Positions 16,477 to 24,980 of a stretch of 64,000 nucleotides of DNA are shown in pieces. Numbering within the stretch: the stretch's first letter is position 1; each line of letters begins with the position of its first letter. This DNA comes from Oscillospiraceae bacterium (GTDB lineage: Bacteria > Bacillota > Clostridia > Oscillospirales > Oscillospiraceae). The position numbers and the translations under genes were made by a program. A model generated the notes under the pieces. It did no database searches, was not told the DNA's origin, and saw only the letters and a list, made by a program, of their open reading frames with translations. The stretch is taken from contig JAFXTM010000001.1 of the NCBI GenBank assembly GCA_017535865.1, positions 62,001-126,000 on the forward strand, written 5' to 3'.

Positions 16477-17439
16477 GTGTCAATTCCTGCTGAACACCGA
16501 TATTATCTGAAACAGAAGGCGCTTTACTATTATTATGAAAAGGATTATTCCTACTCGGACATCGCCGGGATGCTCGGGATCTCCCGGGTCACGCTCAACC
16601 GCCTGATGAATGAGGCGAAGGCGGAGGGCCTGATAAAGATCGAGATCCTGGACTCCAAGAACCTCAAGCGCGTGCTCATTCTGGAGGACAAACTGCGGAC
16701 CCGCTATGGGCTGAAGGACGTAAAGCTCGTCGACATGGCGGATTTCAATATCGACAGTCTGGTCCCCCGGCTCGCCGCCGAAGGGGCGAAGTATGTGGAG
16801 CAGTGCATCAGGAGCGGGATGAAGGTCGGGATCTGCTGGGGCGAAACGCTCAGCACGATGCTGACTTGCATGAACCGCAACAGCTCCGTTACGGATCTGG
16901 AGGTCTATTCCCTGCTCGGCGGCTTCTGCAGCGAGGCGAATTTTCAGCCCACGCTGCTGGCCCAGTCGCTGCTGGCTTTCTATTCCGGCCGGGCCTATAC
17001 GATCAACGCGCCCTTCGTCTGTCACTCCAGGCTTCTGTGCTCGGAGATCAAGAAGGAACCGGAGATCGCCCGTATCCTGGATATCTGTCCCTCGCTCGAT
17101 CTGGCCTTCGTCGGCGTCGGGCAGCACCCCGACCGGGACCGTCTGAAAAAGAGCTACTATCATTTCCCGGACTCTGTCATCGACGAGCTGCTCTCCGCCA
17201 GGGCCGTGGGCGATATCTGCGGCAACTTTTACGACGCGGAGGGCAGGGTCTGCCAGACCGATCTGTCCAGCCGCATCGTGTCCGTCAGTCTGCAGGATCT
17301 GAAGACCTGCAAAAACGTGATCGCGGTGGCGGGCGGCCCCTCCAAGGTGGATTCCATCCGCGGCGCGCTCAACGGCGGCTATATCCACACGCTGATCACC
17401 GACGTCAATACCGCGGAGGCCATTCTGGCCGCCGGGTGA
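16477..17439 (+). CDS. SorC/DeoR-family sugar-binding transcriptional regulator
   Basis: A 320-residue regulator. An N-terminal helix-turn-helix ('YSDIAGMLGISRVTLNRLMNEAKAEGLI', about 25-53) is followed by a sugar-phosphate-binding SorC domain with 'GMKVGICWGETLSTML', 'DLAFVGVGQHP' and 'GNFYDAEGR'. It starts with GTG at 16477 behind a GGGGG tract. Members of this family bind phosphorylated sugars as effectors, so the ligand may be the product of the FGGY kinase in the divergent operon. Repeats in the shared intergenic region are good operator candidates. It stands alone on its strand and ends in a terminator. Confidence 0.9.
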   Translation: MSIPAEHRYYLKQKALYYYYEKDYSYSDIAGMLGISRVTLNRLMNEAKAEGLIKIEILDSKNLKRVLILEDKLRTRYGLKDVKLVDMADFNIDSLVPRLAAEGAKYVEQCIRSGMKVGICWGETLSTMLTCMNRNSSVTDLEVYSLLGGFCSEANFQPTLLAQSLLAFYSGRAYTINAPFVCHSRLLCSEIKKEPEIARILDICPSLDLAFVGVGQHPDRDRLKKSYYHFPDSVIDELLSARAVGDICGNFYDAEGRVCQTDLSSRIVSVSLQDLKTCKNVIAVAGGPSKVDSIRGALNGGYIHTLITDVNTAEAILAAG

Positions 17440-17474
17440 TGGCCGCGTTCCCGGTCCTTTCAGCGGACCGGCAC

Positions 17475-17527
17475 AAAGAATCGAACCTGTTCTTCCCGAT
17501 CGGGGAGCGGGTCCGATTCTTTTTTTG
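17475..17527 (+). terminator. Terminator of the SorC gene
   Basis: A stem made of AAAGAATCG and CGATTCTTT with extra pairing inside (GGTCC/GAACC region) is followed by a run of seven T. A second, very GC-rich hairpin at 17597-17622 (11-bp perfect stem, CAAA loop) lies just past the yhcH-like gene on the other strand. Confidence 0.7.
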
Positions 17528-17629
17528 CGCCGTTTTCCGGGCTCAGCCGGTTTTGTTCCGGGGCGGGCCGCAGAGGCCCGACGTCCCCCATAAGCGGCGC
17601 CGCGGGGCAAACCCCGCGGCGCATTGTGC

Positions 17630-18115
17630 TCACAGTGTCACCTTGAAGCCCAGCACGGGCACCTTGAAGACGACCTTGCGGTAGCCCGCCGGCCCGGTCG
17701 AGCGCACCTTGCGGTGGGCGTCCTGCGGAAAGAAGACGGCGAAATCGTTCTTTTTCAGGCGGATCGGCAGATAGTCGCAGTCCTCGGCGGTATAGGCGAC
17801 GTCCTCCTCCGCATGGTACTCCCAGCCGGAGAGCTCGCTGCGCGGCGCGTAGCCGATCAGCTCGTCGCCTTCCCCGAGCACGAACTGCACGTCGATATGC
17901 TGCTCGTGGTATTCCCAGGGCACGGCCTTCTCATCGGTCACCAGACCGGGCTCGAAAATGCGCAGCTCCGTTCCGCTGCCTTCGATCGGGAAATCCAGGT
18001 AGCGCCCCGGTTCCAGATAGCTCAGGTTGTAGTGCTTCAGGACCGACAGGGCGCAGTCCAGCCCCTTGGAGAGTCCGAAGTAGAAATTCAGGTTTTCTCT
18101 GGTGTCGATGATCAT
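17630..18115 (-). CDS. YhcH/YjgK/YiaL-family cupin (sugar anomerase)
   Basis: A 161-residue beta-barrel protein of the YhcH/YjgK/YiaL family. The metal-binding residues lie in 'WEYHEQHIDVQFVLGEGDE' and 'FFPQDAHRKV'. YhcH is a sialic-acid anomerase and YiaL sits in a 2,3-diketogulonate operon, so here it probably interconverts anomers of a keto sugar acid before the aldolase or kinase acts. It is the last gene of the minus-strand operon that begins with the GntR gene at 22610. The N-terminus at 18115 fits the family length. Confidence 0.82.
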   Translation of the reverse strand: MIIDTRENLNFYFGLSKGLDCALSVLKHYNLSYLEPGRYLDFPIEGSGTELRIFEPGLVTDEKAVPWEYHEQHIDVQFVLGEGDELIGYAPRSELSGWEYHAEEDVAYTAEDCDYLPIRLKKNDFAVFFPQDAHRKVRSTGPAGYRKVVFKVPVLGFKVTL

Positions 18116-18171
18116 GTCTTTCCATCCTTTTGTTCACGGATTTCTGCTTGCTTTATCCCCCGCCGCGGCGC

Positions 18172-19134
18172 TCACTTCATGACGTGGACCGCAAAGCCCC
18201 CGATCTCCTCGTCGAGATAGAAGGACTGGATCCAGCCGCCCTCGTCACGTCTGCAGGTCTCCTCCCGGACGCCGATGCCCAGGCTCCCGAAGTAGGCCCT
18301 GGCGCGCTCGCAGCTGTTCGTCCGGAAGCCGATATGCCCGTTTTTCCCGAGGAACACGGTCTTCATGCACTCGACGGCGCTCCCGGCAAAATCGGAGCTG
18401 TTCCCGGGTCTGTACGGCAGGCGGAACACCGCGGCCATCCGGCGGCCCACTCGCTCCGCCTCCGCGGGGTCGGGATTGTTGATGCCGACGTGGGCCAGCG
18501 TGAAGCCGAGCGAGAGGTCCATCGCCCGCCGGGCGTTGGCCGTGATCGCATCCCAGTCCTCGCGCTCGATCAGCGCGCTGCCGGCCATGTAGCTCCCGCC
18601 GCAGGCGAGGATGTTCCGGCTGGCGAGATAGGCGCCGATGTTGTCGAAGCTCATGCCGCCGGTCGGGAGGAAGCGGATGCCCCGGTAGGGACCGCAGAGC
18701 AGGTCGACGGCCTTCAGCCCGCCCAGCGTTTCCGCCGGGAAAAACTTGAGATACCGCAGCCCCGCGCGGATCGCCCGGTCCACCTCGCTCGCGGTCACGC
18801 AGCCGGGCACGACGGCCGTCCCGCGCGCCGCGCAGTAAGCCACGATCTCATCGGCGTAGCCCGGCGTCACGACGTAGTCCGCGCCCGCGGCGGCAGCGTC
18901 GTCCACGTTTTGCGTGGTCAGCACCGTCCCGGCGCTGACCGTCATCTCCGGCATCTCGGTCTTGATGCGGCGGATGGCGTCCAGGCCCGCGGCCGTGCGG
19001 AGCGTGATCTCGATGTTCGTAATCCCGCCCGCCTGCAGCGCCCGGGCCAGAGGCACCGCCTTGTCTGCGTCCTTCAGGGAGATCACGGGCGCGATCCCCT
19101 GCTCTTCCAGCGCTTTGAACGGATTGCCGCTCAT
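18172..19134 (-). CDS. KDPG/KHG aldolase fused to a C-terminal VOC (glyoxalase-like) domain
   Basis: A 320-residue fusion. Residues about 5-205 are a class I KDPG aldolase: catalytic Glu in 'NIEITLRTAAG', Schiff-base Lys in 'LRYLKFFPAE', and 'PTGGMSFDNIGAYLA'. Residues about 215-320 form a vicinal-oxygen-chelate domain: 'LAHVGINNPD' supplies a metal His near its start, and 'IGFRTNSCERARAYFGSLGI' and 'GGFAVHVMK' complete it. The fusion could join retro-aldol cleavage with epimerisation or isomerisation of the same substrate. The ATG at 19134 is preferred over a GTG four codons upstream because GAGGTG is spaced correctly for it. It lies between KDG kinase and YhcH. Confidence 0.85.
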   Translation of the reverse strand: MSGNPFKALEEQGIAPVISLKDADKAVPLARALQAGGITNIEITLRTAAGLDAIRRIKTEMPEMTVSAGTVLTTQNVDDAAAAGADYVVTPGYADEIVAYCAARGTAVVPGCVTASEVDRAIRAGLRYLKFFPAETLGGLKAVDLLCGPYRGIRFLPTGGMSFDNIGAYLASRNILACGGSYMAGSALIEREDWDAITANARRAMDLSLGFTLAHVGINNPDPAEAERVGRRMAAVFRLPYRPGNSSDFAGSAVECMKTVFLGKNGHIGFRTNSCERARAYFGSLGIGVREETCRRDEGGWIQSFYLDEEIGGFAVHVMK

Positions 19135-19167
19135 CTTGTCTGTCACCTCGTTTTCCCGGAATAGGGG

Positions 19168-20187
19168 TCAGCGCTGGACGCGGCCGGAGCCGTCCCCGCC
19201 CATGAGCCGGAAGACCTCCTCCACCGTGGAGAGGTTGAAATCGTATTCGATGCTCTGCTTCAGGCAGGAAGCGGCGACAGCGAAATCCAGGGTCTTCTGC
19301 GCGTCGAACTCATGCAGGAAGCCGTAGATCAGACCGGAGGCGAAAGAGTCCCCGCCGCCGACACGGTCGACGAGCTGGATGGTGTACTTGGGGGAGCGGT
19401 AGCACTTTCCTCCGGTATAGAGCAGCCCGGACCACTCGTTGACCGAGGCGGAGATGGAGCCGCGCATCGTGATGCCGACCGCGGAGAAGCCGTAGGCCTC
19501 GGTGAGCTGTCTTGCGACCTGCTCGTAGCCCTCCGGGCTCAGCTTGCCGGCGGTAATGTCCGTGTCGGGGGCCTTCACGCCGAGGACCTTCTCGGCGTCC
19601 TCCTCATTCGCGATCAGGACGTCGACATAGGGCATCAGCGGGCGCATGACCTGCTGCGCCTGCTCGGGCGTCCAGAGCGCCTTGCGGTAATTCAGATCGC
19701 AGCTGACTTTCACGCCGTGCTCCTTGGCCGCGACGCAGGCCTGGCGGCAGATCTCCCCCAGCCGTGGGCCGAGCGGGACCGTGATGCCGGTAAAGTGGAA
19801 CCAGTCGGCGTCACGGAAGATCTCATCCCAGTCGAAGTCCTCCGGTCTGGCCTCGGAGATAGCCGTGTGCTTGCGGTCATAGATGACCTTGGACGGGCGC
19901 TGCGATGCGCCGCGCTCCAGATAATACAGCCCGATCCGGTCGCCGCCGCGCACCACATGGGAGGTGTCGACGCCGTACATCGCCATTTTCCGCATCGCGC
20001 AGTCGGCAATGTCGTTCTCCGGCAGGCGCGTCACGAACTCCGTGTCCATCCCCATGTAGGAGAGCGACACGCACATATTGGCCTCCGCGCCGGTGTAGTT
20101 GATGTTGAAGTGGTCCACCTGCGGGAAGCGCAGATAGCCGTCCGGCGCAAGGCGGACCATGATCTCTCCGAATCCGACGAATTTCAT
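19168..20187 (-). CDS. 2-keto-3-deoxygluconate kinase-type PfkB kinase (copy 2)
   Basis: A 339-residue PfkB kinase. 'FNINYTGAEANMCVSLSYMGM' is the N-terminal sugar-binding region and 'DRVGGGDSFASGLIYG' the catalytic Asp motif. The layout matches KdgK proteins that phosphorylate 2-keto-3-deoxygluconate or its stereoisomers. The start is the ATG at 20187, downstream of AGGTG. The gene sits 10 bp from an Eda-type aldolase and 33 bp from the aldolase-VOC fusion, giving a kinase followed by two alternative aldolases. It is closely related to the kinase at 23887-24909 on the opposite side of the GntR regulator, which suggests a duplication. Confidence 0.88.
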   Translation of the reverse strand: MKFVGFGEIMVRLAPDGYLRFPQVDHFNINYTGAEANMCVSLSYMGMDTEFVTRLPENDIADCAMRKMAMYGVDTSHVVRGGDRIGLYYLERGASQRPSKVIYDRKHTAISEARPEDFDWDEIFRDADWFHFTGITVPLGPRLGEICRQACVAAKEHGVKVSCDLNYRKALWTPEQAQQVMRPLMPYVDVLIANEEDAEKVLGVKAPDTDITAGKLSPEGYEQVARQLTEAYGFSAVGITMRGSISASVNEWSGLLYTGGKCYRSPKYTIQLVDRVGGGDSFASGLIYGFLHEFDAQKTLDFAVAASCLKQSIEYDFNLSTVEEVFRLMGGDGSGRVQR

Positions 20188-20197
20188 TCCGCGCACC

Positions 20198-20845
20198 TCA
20201 GTTCTCGTCCGCGATCGCCCGCATGGCACGGGCGCGTCTGGACAGCTCCGCGAAGTTGCCCTCGGCGATGCAGGTCTTGTCCGTCAGTCTGCCGCTGATG
20301 CCCGCGCCCACGCAGCCGGCCTTCAGGAAGTCGCCGAAGTTCTCCTCCTTGATGCCGCCGGTGGCCAGCAGCTTGACGTGGCTGATCGGCGCGCGGATAT
20401 CCTTGACATAGGAGGTCCCCAGATAGCCCGCCGGGAAGAGCTTTACGAAGTCCGCGCCGCAGTCGTGCGCGTTGAGGATCTCGGTCGCGGTCATGGCGCC
20501 GGGGATGGAGACAAGGCCGTTTTCCTTGCTGCAGCGGATGACCGCCTCGCTCACGTTCGGGGAGATGATGTATTCGCAGCCGGCCTGCTTGGCCGCGACG
20601 ACCTGCTCCGCCGTCAGGACCGTGCCCGCGCCGAAGCGCATGACGTCGCCGAAGCGCGCCTTCAGCGTCGTGATAGACTCGCCCGTCGCCGTGATGCAGT
20701 CGGGGTTGCTCTGGTCGAACGTGAGCTCCATGAGATGCACGTCGCCCTCGCACATGGCCTCCGCCAGCCGCAGCAGCGTGTCGCCGTAGATCCTGCGTAC
20801 GATCACGATGACCTTGTCTTTCAGAATGAGTTCTTTGATCTCCAT
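20198..20845 (-). CDS. KDPG aldolase-family enzyme (Eda-like, copy 1)
   Basis: A 215-residue class I aldolase. Glu in 'LMELTFDQSN', the segment 'MRFGAGTVLTAEQV' and the Schiff-base Lys in 'ADFVKLFPAGYLG' are intact. The usual 'PGVMTPSE' reads 'PGAMTATE'. It would cleave 2-keto-3-deoxy-6-phospho-sugar acids to pyruvate and a triose phosphate. Its 'FVKLFPAGYLG' differs from the 'KFFPAE' of the other two copies in this window, as in KDPGal-type enzymes, so it may prefer another stereoisomer. It follows the Gfo/Idh/MocA gene by 45 bp. Confidence 0.87.
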   Translation of the reverse strand: MEIKELILKDKVIVIVRRIYGDTLLRLAEAMCEGDVHLMELTFDQSNPDCITATGESITTLKARFGDVMRFGAGTVLTAEQVVAAKQAGCEYIISPNVSEAVIRCSKENGLVSIPGAMTATEILNAHDCGADFVKLFPAGYLGTSYVKDIRAPISHVKLLATGGIKEENFGDFLKAGCVGAGISGRLTDKTCIAEGNFAELSRRARAMRAIADEN

Positions 20846-20890
20846 GTTGCTTCTCCTTTCAGTTTATCCAAGTGTGTTTTCCTGTCGCTC

Positions 20891-21868
20891 TCACATCGGG
20901 CCGCGGTAGGGCCAGGCCGTCTGCAGGTCCGGCAGCCCGGCCGCGCGGAGGATCCGGTCCATGAGCTCATGGGTCTTGAAGGCGTCCTCGGCGCTCGTCA
21001 GCGGGCTCTCCCTGGTCCGCACGCAGCGGATGAAATGCTCGATGCAGCCCTTGAAGCCGATGCGCTCGATGGTGTCGCACCAGCCCTTGTGCAGGGGCGT
21101 CATGGTGATGCTCTCCTCGTGGTCGGCGTAGATGATCCGGCAGCTGTCCAGGTCCTCCGACAGAGCCGTGACGCCTCCGCCGTACGCCTCCACGTGCTCG
21201 CGCCACTGACCCGCCTCCCGCGAGGCGGTCAGCATGCCGACGCCGCCGTCCTCAAAACCGAGCTGCGCGGTGCACAGGTCCTCGTAAAACGGGTCGGTGA
21301 AGCTCGCGCGCGCGTTCACCTCGCAGCACTCGCCCAGCATATACCGCAGCAGGTCCACCATGTGGATCGCGTTTTCGAGTGTGCCCCGGAATTCCTTGAA
21401 TTCCCGGCATTTGACCGCGTTGACCACCTGCGGCTTCCGGTCCCCGAAGGCCGCGATCATCTTCCGGTTGCAGGGGGCGAAGCGCCGGTTGAAGCCGACC
21501 ATGACGATATTCCCGCTGCGGGCCGCCGCGTCCGCGATCGCGGCGCATTCGGGCAGCGACGTGGAGAGCGGCTTCTCGCAGAAGATGTCCAGCCCCCTGT
21601 CCATCAGCGGGAGCAGGTATTCGCTCCGCACGGTCTTCGGCGTGAGCAGGAACGCGCAGTCGAGCCCTGCGTCCAGGAAGTCCTCCAGGCGCTCACAGGC
21701 CTGCTTCACGCCGTAGCGCTCGGCAGCGGCGCGCGCGTTTTCATAGTGTCCGCTGTATACCGCCGTGAGTTCCACGTCCGTCATTGCCGTGAGCACCGGA
21801 AAATGCGCGACCCTCGCGATCGCGCCGGTGCCGATCACGCCGACCTTTACTTTTCTGTCCTCTGTCAT
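20891..21868 (-). CDS. Gfo/Idh/MocA-family NAD(P)-dependent sugar dehydrogenase
   Basis: A 325-residue oxidoreductase with an N-terminal Rossmann fold ('VGVIGTGAIARVAHFPVL') and the family motif 'DIFCEKPLST' holding the catalytic Lys near residue 100. These enzymes oxidise or reduce sugars, inositols or sugar acids. It lies directly downstream of a GntR regulator and upstream of the aldolase and kinase, so it probably makes the keto or lactone intermediate that enters the ketodeoxy route. The C-terminal domain, which sets the substrate, gives no clear hint. Confidence 0.85.
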   Translation of the reverse strand: MTEDRKVKVGVIGTGAIARVAHFPVLTAMTDVELTAVYSGHYENARAAAERYGVKQACERLEDFLDAGLDCAFLLTPKTVRSEYLLPLMDRGLDIFCEKPLSTSLPECAAIADAAARSGNIVMVGFNRRFAPCNRKMIAAFGDRKPQVVNAVKCREFKEFRGTLENAIHMVDLLRYMLGECCEVNARASFTDPFYEDLCTAQLGFEDGGVGMLTASREAGQWREHVEAYGGGVTALSEDLDSCRIIYADHEESITMTPLHKGWCDTIERIGFKGCIEHFIRCVRTRESPLTSAEDAFKTHELMDRILRAAGLPDLQTAWPYRGPM

Positions 21869-21908
21869 ACTGCCTCCTTCTCTGTTCCGGTCCGGCGGCG
21901 CCCGCCTC

Positions 21909-22610
21909 TCAGACCGGGGCCTCCTGCAGATCCTCCGGGCTGTCGGCCCGGCTGTCGAACATATGCACCGTCATGCTCCAGCGCGCGAAGTCCGGGTTGC
22001 CGCTCAGCAGCGCACGCAGCAGCACGCGGTGGTCGTCCACCCGCACCGTCGGCAGCACGGCCTCTCCGTCCGGCGGCAGCGCGCCGGTCCGGGTGTCCCA
22101 GTAGAGGCGGATCAGCTGCAGGGCCATCCGGTTCTCCACGTTTTCAAACAGCGTCAGATGGAAGGCGCGGTCGAGCCGGCACAGCTCGGATGCGTCGCGG
22201 CAGGCCTCCATGGAATCGACCAGCGCGGAAAGACGCCCGATCTGGTCCTCCGTCAGCTTATCCGAGGCCTCCGCGATGAAGAACAGCTCCAGCGCCCGGC
22301 GCACATCGCCCAGGTCGCCGGCGTCGCCGGGCCCGAAGCGGATCGAGTAGCGAAGGCAGTCGAGCAGCAGCTTGCCGTCGTACTCCGCGACATAGATGCC
22401 GTCCCCCTGCCGGGAGGTCAGGAGCCCGGCGCCCTCGAGCATGCGGATCCCCTCGCGCAGCGACGCCCGGCTGACGCCCAGCATCTCCGCCAGCTCCAGA
22501 TCGCCCGGCAGCTTTGACCACGGCGCGAGCCCGTTGTCCATGATATAGGCTTTTATCCGGCTGCATACGCTCTCGCGGACCATGCCCGCCGGTTTGCTTG
22601 CACCCTCCAT
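21909..22610 (-). CDS. GntR-family regulator, FadR subfamily (copy 2)
   Basis: A 233-residue regulator with a winged helix ('LPGDLELAEMLGVSRASLREGIRMLEGAGLL') and an FCD domain that keeps 'LDRAFHLTLFENVEN', 'VDDHRVLLRALL' and 'VHMFDSR', the metal-coordinating residues. It is paralogous to the regulator at 6568-7248. It heads the minus-strand operon and is divergent from the lyase/kinase/TctCBA operon, so it probably controls both through the 334-bp region between 22611 and 22944. The effector is likely a ketodeoxy acid or its precursor. Confidence 0.87.
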   Translation of the reverse strand: MEGASKPAGMVRESVCSRIKAYIMDNGLAPWSKLPGDLELAEMLGVSRASLREGIRMLEGAGLLTSRQGDGIYVAEYDGKLLLDCLRYSIRFGPGDAGDLGDVRRALELFFIAEASDKLTEDQIGRLSALVDSMEACRDASELCRLDRAFHLTLFENVENRMALQLIRLYWDTRTGALPPDGEAVLPTVRVDDHRVLLRALLSGNPDFARWSMTVHMFDSRADSPEDLQEAPV

Positions 22611-22654
22611 AGCTCTCAGTACCCTTATCCATCGATCTCATTTTATCTTATCTT

Positions 22655-22684
22655 ATTATAAAGGCGGCCCGACACAAAAGTCAA
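22655..22684 (-). promoter_or_regulatory. Predicted promoter of the gntR (copy 2) operon
   Basis: On the minus strand TTGACT (22684-22679) and TATAAT (22660-22655) are 18 bp apart, about 45 bp upstream of the regulator's start. Confidence 0.6.
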
Positions 22685-22867
22685 CCGAAAACCGCCGGAT
22701 TTGTCAGACATCTCCCCTTTTTCCGATTCGTCATTTGCACGTTTTTTCGGCGCGCTTTTTGTGCATAATGCACGAAGATGGTGAAAAAGTTACGGGTTTT
22801 GGCGTTTTGTTTCTGCATTTTCAACCAATAAGCGGAGAAAAATGAGGAAACGCGAAGACAAAGCCTA

Positions 22868-22896
22868 TTGCAAACGCTCTTTGCTTGTAGTATCAT
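22868..22896 (+). promoter_or_regulatory. Predicted promoter of the lyase-kinase-TctCBA operon
   Basis: TTGCAA (22868-22873) and TATCAT (22891-22896) are 17 bp apart and 48 bp before the lyase gene. The rest of 22611-22944 is AT-richer than its surroundings and holds no gene. Confidence 0.55.
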
Positions 22897-22944
22897 CACA
22901 GCAAAGAACAACGTGTATTTCGGCAGGCGGAGGCGCATCTTCCC

Positions 22945-23859
22945 ATGAAAACTCTCTTCCCCCACATCGGCGTATTCCCTGCGGTGAACACTCCGTTCAC
23001 GGAGGACGACAAGATCGATTTCGAGGGCTTGCAGCGCCATCTGGAGAACGCCGTCGAATCGGGCGTCGCCGGCATCCTCATGCCGGTGGTGGCGAGCGAG
23101 GTCCTCATGCTCAGCGCCGCCGAGCGCAGGAGCGTGTCCGCCTGTGTGCGCGAGGTCGTGGGCGGCCGGGTCCCCGTGTTCGGCGCCGGCACGGCGCACA
23201 GCCTGGAGGAGTGCCTCGCCTTCGTCCGGGAGCTGACGGCCTTCGGCGCCGGCTGTATGGTGAACATCCCCTACGAAAACGACGCGCAGTACACCGCCTA
23301 CGCGAAGGCCATCGACGCGCAGAACCCGCGCTGCCTGATGATTCAGGACTACGACCTGCTCGGCCCCGGCGTCCCGGCCCCGCTGCTGGCGAAGCTCTAC
23401 GACGAGATCGAGAGCTATCAGTGTCTCAAGATCGAGACCCAGCTGCCCGGTCCCAAAATGACACAGATGCTCCGGGAGACGGGCGGCCGTCTGCACATCT
23501 CCGGCGGCTGGTGCATCACGCAGTATATCGAGGCGCTGGACCGCGGCGTGCACGGCATGGTCCCGACGGGCATGAACGAGATCTTCTGCAAGCTCGACAA
23601 GCTGTACCGCGACGGGCACCGCGACAAGGCGAACCGGCTTTTCCTGGCGGTCCAGCCGGTCATCGCCTTCGCCAATCAGCAGTCCACATTCTCGCTGTAT
23701 TTTTATAAACGTCTCCTCTGGAAGCAGGGCTTCTACAAGACGCCCCGCATCCGCACCGGCGGCCTCTGCTTCGACGAGTACTTCACCCGGATCGCCGACG
23801 AGCAGATCGAGCGGGCGCTCGGCGTCATCGCCGACGTCAAGGCCGGTAAATACGATTGA
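22945..23859 (+). CDS. DHDPS-family lyase (copy 2)
   Basis: A 304-residue Schiff-base TIM barrel. The catalytic Lys is in 'YQCLKIETQLPGPKM' and the region corresponding to the catalytic Tyr reads 'LMIQDYDLLGPG'. The 'QDY' form occurs in branch members that act on 2-keto-3-deoxy sugar acids rather than on aspartate semialdehyde. The first gene of its operon, it is followed 27 bp later by a KDG-kinase-type gene, so it may dehydrate or cleave the imported acid. Its GGCGGAGG site lies 11 nt from the ATG, slightly long. Confidence 0.8.
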   Translation: MKTLFPHIGVFPAVNTPFTEDDKIDFEGLQRHLENAVESGVAGILMPVVASEVLMLSAAERRSVSACVREVVGGRVPVFGAGTAHSLEECLAFVRELTAFGAGCMVNIPYENDAQYTAYAKAIDAQNPRCLMIQDYDLLGPGVPAPLLAKLYDEIESYQCLKIETQLPGPKMTQMLRETGGRLHISGGWCITQYIEALDRGVHGMVPTGMNEIFCKLDKLYRDGHRDKANRLFLAVQPVIAFANQQSTFSLYFYKRLLWKQGFYKTPRIRTGGLCFDEYFTRIADEQIERALGVIADVKAGKYD

Positions 23860-23886
23860 TCCGAAAGCGCCAGGGAGGAGAGCATC

Positions 23887-24909
23887 ATGGCAAAAATGGT
23901 CGGCTTCGGCGACTACCTTTCCCGTCTCAGCCCGCTGGGCTACAAGCGATTCATCCAGGCCTCCCTCTACGAGGTGAATTACACGGGGGCGGAAGCCAAC
24001 GTGTGCGTCTCGCTCGCGTGCATGGGGATGGATACGGAGTTCGTCACCCGCCTGCCGGACAATGACGTCGCGCGCGCCGCGCTGTCCGAGCTGCTGAAGT
24101 ACCGGGTCCGCGTCGATCACGTGGCCTGGGGCGGCGAGCGGATGGGCCTGTTCTATCTGGAAAAGGGCGCCTCGCAGCGGCCCTCGAAGATCGTCTACGA
24201 CCGGAAGTACACCTCCATCGCCACCGCCTCCTACGAGGATTTTGACTGGGACGCGATCTTCGAAGGCGCGACGCACTTCCATCTGACCGGCATCACGCCC
24301 GCGCTCGGGCCCGGCATGCCGGAGCTGTGCAAACGGGTCATCCGAAAGGCCTCCGAACTCGGCGTCTCGGTCAGCTGCGATCTGAATTACCGCAAGAACA
24401 TGTGGACGACCGCCGAGGCGAAGGCCTGCATGGAGCAGCTCGTGCCCTACGTCGATCTCGTGATCGCCAACGAGGAGGACGCGGACAAGGTCCTCGGCAT
24501 CCGGGCGAAGGACACGAACGTGATCGCGGGCAAGCTGAGCCGCGAAGGGTATGCGGAGGTCGCGGAGAAGATCTGCAGCCGCTATGGCGTAAAGGACGTC
24601 GGCATCACACTGCGCCGGAGCATCAGCGCTTCGGACAACGAGTGGGGCGCCCTGTTCCATACCGGCGGAAAGCCTTATTTCTCCCGGACCTATCCGATCC
24701 ATATCGTCGACCGGGTCGGCGGCGGGGACTCGTTCGCGGCCAGTCTGCTCTACGCCTCGATGACGGGCATGGAGCCGCAGGAAACGGTCGAGTACGCCGC
24801 GGCCGCCTCCTGTCTCAAGCATTCCATCGAGCAGGACTTCAATCTCGTCAACGAGAGGGAAGTCGCGCTGCTCCTCTCCGGAGACGGCTCCGGGCGCGTG
24901 CAGCGCTGA
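23887..24909 (+). CDS. 2-keto-3-deoxygluconate kinase-type PfkB kinase (copy 3)
   Basis: A 340-residue PfkB kinase, clearly paralogous to the one at 19168-20187: both share 'YTGAEAN.CVSL', 'MGMDTEFVTRLP' and a C-terminus ending 'GDGSGRVQR'. The catalytic motif is 'DRVGGGDSFAASLLYA'. It lies between the DHDPS-like lyase and the TctC gene and probably phosphorylates the same class of ketodeoxy acid. A GGGAGGAG ribosome site lies 7 nt before the ATG. Confidence 0.87.
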   Translation: MAKMVGFGDYLSRLSPLGYKRFIQASLYEVNYTGAEANVCVSLACMGMDTEFVTRLPDNDVARAALSELLKYRVRVDHVAWGGERMGLFYLEKGASQRPSKIVYDRKYTSIATASYEDFDWDAIFEGATHFHLTGITPALGPGMPELCKRVIRKASELGVSVSCDLNYRKNMWTTAEAKACMEQLVPYVDLVIANEEDADKVLGIRAKDTNVIAGKLSREGYAEVAEKICSRYGVKDVGITLRRSISASDNEWGALFHTGGKPYFSRTYPIHIVDRVGGGDSFAASLLYASMTGMEPQETVEYAAAASCLKHSIEQDFNLVNEREVALLLSGDGSGRVQR

Positions 24910-24980
24910 CGCGCAACCTGGCTTAAGGGGACACGGTCCCATAAGTAATACACTCTCAATCATCAGAAAGGAGCAACACC

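Noticed and set aside
17597..17622. GC-rich hairpin as a definite terminator of the yhcH-like operon
   Set aside because: The stem is strong, but no U-run follows on the minus strand, so its function is left open.
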